8,286 bases of DNA from an uncultured Lachnospiraceae bacterium (lineage in GTDB: Bacteria > Bacillota > Clostridia > Lachnospirales > Lachnospiraceae). The notes under the pieces were generated by a model that did not search any database, was not told where the DNA came from, and was given only the letters and a program-made list of their open reading frames with translations. Of this stretch, positions 5,981-8,286 are shown in pieces (within the stretch, counting starts at the first letter, position 1; each line of letters begins with the position of its first letter). Made by a program: the position numbers and the translations under genes. The DNA is taken from NCBI GenBank assembly GCA_948438565.1, contig CAOJLW010000097.1, positions 1-8,286 on the forward strand, given 5' to 3'.

Positions 5981-7135
5981 ATGGCGGAATATAAGATATT
6001 AAAAAAAGACGGCCTGGCAAAACGGGCTGAATTTTCGACGGTGCATGGCGTGATACAGACGCCGGTTTTTATGAATGTCGGGACGCAGGCCGCTATTAAA
6101 GGGGCCGTTTCAACGGAAGATTTAAAACAGGTCAAAGCGCAGGTGGAGCTGTCCAATACCTACCATCTCCATGTCCGTCCAGGCGATACGCTGATTTATG
6201 AGCTGGGGGGACTGCATAAATTTATGGTATGGGACAGGCCGATTTTAACCGATTCCGGCGGCTTTCAGGTATTTTCCCTGGCCGGCCTGCGGAAAATTAA
6301 AGAAGAGGGCGTGTATTTTCATTCGCATACAGACGGCAGGAAGATTTTTATGGGTCCGGAAGAGAGTATGCAGATTCAGTCCAATCTGGCGTCTACGATT
6401 GCAATGGCGTTTGACGAATGTCCAAGCAGTACGGCGGATCGCGCCTATGTGCAGGATTCCGTAGATCGTACAGCCAGGTGGCTGGAACGCTGTAAGGATG
6501 CGTTGCTGCGTTTGAATCAAATGGAACGCACAATCAATCCCGAACAGCTTTTATTTGGGATTAACCAGGGCGCGGTCTATGAAGATATTCGTATCAGCCA
6601 TGCAAAGCGGATTGCTGAATTGGATCTGGACGGCTATGCGTTAGGGGGACTCGCTGTTGGGGAAAGCCATGAGGAAATGTACCGGATTTTAGATGTGACC
6701 GTGCCGCATTTGCCGGAAGGGAAACCGACCTATCTGATGGGCGTGGGGACGCCGGCTAATATTTTGGAGGCGGTAGACCGGGGCGTGGATTTTTTTGACT
6801 GCGTCTATCCGACCCGGAATGGACGGCATGGCCATGTCTATACCAACCAAGGTAAATTAAACCTCTTTAACCAAAAATATGAAAAAGATTCGCGGCCCAT
6901 TGAGGAAGGGTGCCAATGTCCGGCTTGCCGCCATTACAGCAGGGCGTATATCCGGCATTTGCTAAAAGCCAAGGAAATGCTCGGGATGCGTCTGGGCGTG
7001 CTCCATAACCTGTATTTTTATAATACGATGATGGAAGAGATACGCGCGGCGATTGAACAGGGACGATATCAAAATTATAAAGAGGAAAAGCTCTATGGAT
7101 TCAAACAGGTGGCAAAGTCTGACAGTGAAAAATAA
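5981..7135 (+). CDS. tgt: tRNA-guanine(34) transglycosylase
   Basis: Tgt swaps guanine 34 in the anticodon of Asp, Asn, His and Tyr tRNAs for preQ1 (or a salvaged queuine-type base) on the way to queuosine. The 384-aa protein has normal length. Visible landmarks are FMNVGTQAAIKG (30-41), ELSNTYHLHVRPG (56-68), LTDSGGFQVFSL (89-100, Asp91 the general acid/base), FGINQGAVYEDIR (192-204), GGLAVGE (222-228), MGVGTP (253-258) and DCVYPTRNGRHG (273-284, Asp273 the expected nucleophile). The zinc site is C311, C313, C316 and H342, with the same spacing as the E. coli enzyme. The family more often has PTRNARHG and FGIVQGG, so Gly281 and the Asn in FGINQG are mild variants. ATG 5981 is chosen because AGGAG (5971-5975) precedes it and the N-terminus fits. 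yajC follows on the same strand, as in many Clostridia. Confidence 0.97.
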   Translation: MAEYKILKKDGLAKRAEFSTVHGVIQTPVFMNVGTQAAIKGAVSTEDLKQVKAQVELSNTYHLHVRPGDTLIYELGGLHKFMVWDRPILTDSGGFQVFSLAGLRKIKEEGVYFHSHTDGRKIFMGPEESMQIQSNLASTIAMAFDECPSSTADRAYVQDSVDRTARWLERCKDALLRLNQMERTINPEQLLFGINQGAVYEDIRISHAKRIAELDLDGYALGGLAVGESHEEMYRILDVTVPHLPEGKPTYLMGVGTPANILEAVDRGVDFFDCVYPTRNGRHGHVYTNQGKLNLFNQKYEKDSRPIEEGCQCPACRHYSRAYIRHLLKAKEMLGMRLGVLHNLYFYNTMMEEIRAAIEQGRYQNYKEEKLYGFKQVAKSDSEK

Positions 7136-7161
7136 AATATATATGAAATGCAGAAAAGATC

Positions 7162-7190
7162 TTGATGTATTGCGGCGTTTTGTGTACAAT
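7162..7190 (+). promoter_or_regulatory. Sigma-A promoter of yajC
   Basis: TTGATG (7162-7167), a 17-nt spacer and TACAAT (7185-7190), preceded by an AT-rich stretch just after tgt, predict a start near 7197. That gives a leader of about 30 nt with the AGGAGG site. No terminator separates tgt from yajC, so yajC is probably expressed both by read-through and from this promoter. Confidence 0.75.
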
Positions 7191-7225
7191 GTTTTCATTG
7201 AGTCAAAAACACAGGAGGAAAAGTA

Positions 7226-7528
7226 ATGTCTATTTTATTAAATGCGGGGACAGGCAGTTCTGCCCCAATGTTTCTTTCGTTGATTATTATGTTTGGATTT
7301 TTGTATTTCTTTATGATCCGTCCACAGCAGAAAGAGACGAAAAAGAAGAACGCAATGTTGGCGCAATTGGCAATTGGGGACACTATTTTGACGACCAGCG
7401 GTTTTTATGGCGTGCTGATCGATATAACTGACGATACGGTGATTGTAGAATTTGGAAGCAATCGTAACTGCCGTATCCCGATGCAGAAAGCAGCGATTTC
7501 CGCAGTGGAAAAACCGGATGCAGAATAG
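7226..7528 (+). CDS. yajC: Preprotein translocase accessory subunit YajC
   Basis: YajC is a small single-pass protein that associates with the SecDF part of the Sec translocon. The 100-aa product has a short N-terminus, one membrane helix at about 14-32 (PMFLSLIIMFGFLYFFMI) and the family-defining basic junction MIRPQQKETKKK. A cytoplasmic domain follows with GDTILTTSGFYGVLIDITDDTVIVEFG, the expected small beta-rich fold. AGGAGG (7213-7218) lies 7 nt before the ATG. It ends directly before a strong terminator, so secD/secF are not in the same transcript here. Confidence 0.95.
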   Translation: MSILLNAGTGSSAPMFLSLIIMFGFLYFFMIRPQQKETKKKNAMLAQLAIGDTILTTSGFYGVLIDITDDTVIVEFGSNRNCRIPMQKAAISAVEKPDAE

Positions 7529-7535
7529 TAAAGAG

Positions 7536-7577
7536 GCGTAAAGCGTATGGGATAGGATAGGCTTTACGCTTTTTTTT
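7536..7577 (+). terminator. Intrinsic terminator after yajC
   Basis: GCGTAAAGC (7536-7544) pairs perfectly with GCTTTACGC (7561-7569) across a 16-nt loop and is followed by eight T residues (7570-7577). It begins 8 nt past the yajC stop and closes the tgt-yajC unit. Confidence 0.9.
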
Positions 7578-7626
7578 CGATACTTGGGGCATCCTATGTA
7601 AAGTAAAAACAGAAAGGTGGATGGAA

Positions 7627-8286
7627 ATGGATCATAGAAGAATGGTGAATGTAAAAGAATCGATCATCCGTTTAAAAGGCGTGCGTTCGATGGGGGTCAT
7701 TGGCGATCCGGGATGTGAAGGCTTGGGCGCCTACCCTATGAAGGTTTACGCAGGGGCATTGGAGGAAAGCGCAAAAGACGATATCACTCTGATCGTAGGC
7801 GATTTGGTTCCGACTGGAATCAGACGTTATTATCAGATGATACAGGAGATGACAGAGACATTGGCGCAAAATGACGTCTATGTTCTGCGTGGCAATCACG
7901 ATACCGGAGCTTATTCGGATTATTTTGGGAAAAAGAACTACACGCTTATCGCAGACGAATTTGCGGTCGTGGTATTGGACAATGCGACGCGTACGTTTGA
8001 AAAAGAGGGACTGACGTTATTGTCAGAAGTATTGGCTATGAAAGAGGTACAGAGTGTAATCATTGCGTTTCATATCCCTGTTCCAAATCATTTTATTTTA
8101 AATTGTGTTTCTGAAGAAGAATATGCCCGTTTGCGAAACGTCTATGAGCCATGGAGGGAAAAGGTAAAATACCTGCTCTGCGGCCATGTACATTCCCGCT
8201 TTGTAGATTGCGTGGACGGGATTCCGCTGATCTGTACAGGAGGCGGGGGAGCTAGGATCGAGGATGTGTCAAAAGAAATCCGGGCG
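7627..8286 (+). CDS. Metallophosphoesterase family protein, 3' part beyond the window
   Basis: The frame stays open to the last base, giving 220 residues without a stop. Calcineurin-type phosphoesterase motifs occur in order: a first-strand motif VIGDPGCEG (24-32), VGDLVPTG (57-64), LRGNHDTGAYSDYF (87-100), a lone His in AFHIPVPN (147-154) and CGHVHSRF (185-192). GNHD and GHxH are the metal and phosphate-binding signatures. The first motif is normally Asp-x-His; here it is Asp27-Pro-Gly, so one metal ligand seems to be missing or supplied elsewhere. ATG 7627 is preferred to the in-frame ATG 7621, because the AAAGGTGG site ends at 7620, directly against 7621 but 6 nt before 7627. There is no signal peptide, so it should be cytoplasmic. 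The substrate cannot be told. It is separated from yajC by a terminator; I see no clear promoter in the 49 bp between. Confidence 0.85.
   Translation, partial: MDHRRMVNVKESIIRLKGVRSMGVIGDPGCEGLGAYPMKVYAGALEESAKDDITLIVGDLVPTGIRRYYQMIQEMTETLAQNDVYVLRGNHDTGAYSDYFGKKNYTLIADEFAVVVLDNATRTFEKEGLTLLSEVLAMKEVQSVIIAFHIPVPNHFILNCVSEEEYARLRNVYEPWREKVKYLLCGHVHSRFVDCVDGIPLICTGGGGARIEDVSKEIRA

Noticed and set aside
5680..6156. 158-aa minus-strand open frame
   Set aside because: It covers the palindromic element and the antisense of tgt, with no ribosome site or family resemblance.

Overview
The window looks like chromosomal DNA from a spore-forming, low-to-mid GC Clostridia, most likely a Lachnospiraceae relative. 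The evidence is the start of a forespore sigma-G gene at the left edge, strong AGGAGG-type ribosome sites, sigma-A promoters with 17-bp spacers, and the tgt-yajC pair. This placement is inference from gene content and protein style; no database was consulted.

Left part (1-1482): a leftward sigG start that carries an in-frame ochre codon at codon 42. It diverges from a rightward pair, a 106-aa protein I do not recognise and a diaminopimelate epimerase-like protein. In the latter both catalytic cysteines of the DapF family read as serine. Middle (1454-5179): a leftward unit with aroC (chorismate synthase) first and an 853-aa YfhO-family membrane protein second. The 3' end of the YfhO gene overlaps the 3' end of the dapF-like gene by 29 bp. 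A near-consensus sigma-A promoter drives aroC.

The 740-bp gene-free stretch between the divergent aroC and tgt promoters (5242-5914) is the most unusual part. It holds two copies of a roughly 230-bp self-complementary element in opposite orientation, arranged symmetrically around about position 5572, with a further inverted repeat between them. By hand alignment the cores are about 80% identical. In the aligned stems almost every base difference between the copies is matched by the compensating change on the other arm, so the fold (long interrupted stem, small closing stem, two internal hairpins) appears to be conserved. I do not recognise the family.

Right part (5981-8286): tgt (queuine/preQ1 tRNA-guanine transglycosylase) and yajC (Sec translocon accessory protein), each with its own clear sigma-A promoter, then a strong intrinsic terminator. 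A metallophosphoesterase gene follows and runs off the right edge; its first metal motif is atypical.

Together the genes cover sporulation control, lysine/peptidoglycan precursor supply, aromatic amino acid synthesis, surface glycosylation, tRNA modification and secretion. They are ordinary housekeeping neighbours, and the intergenic element pair is what stands out.
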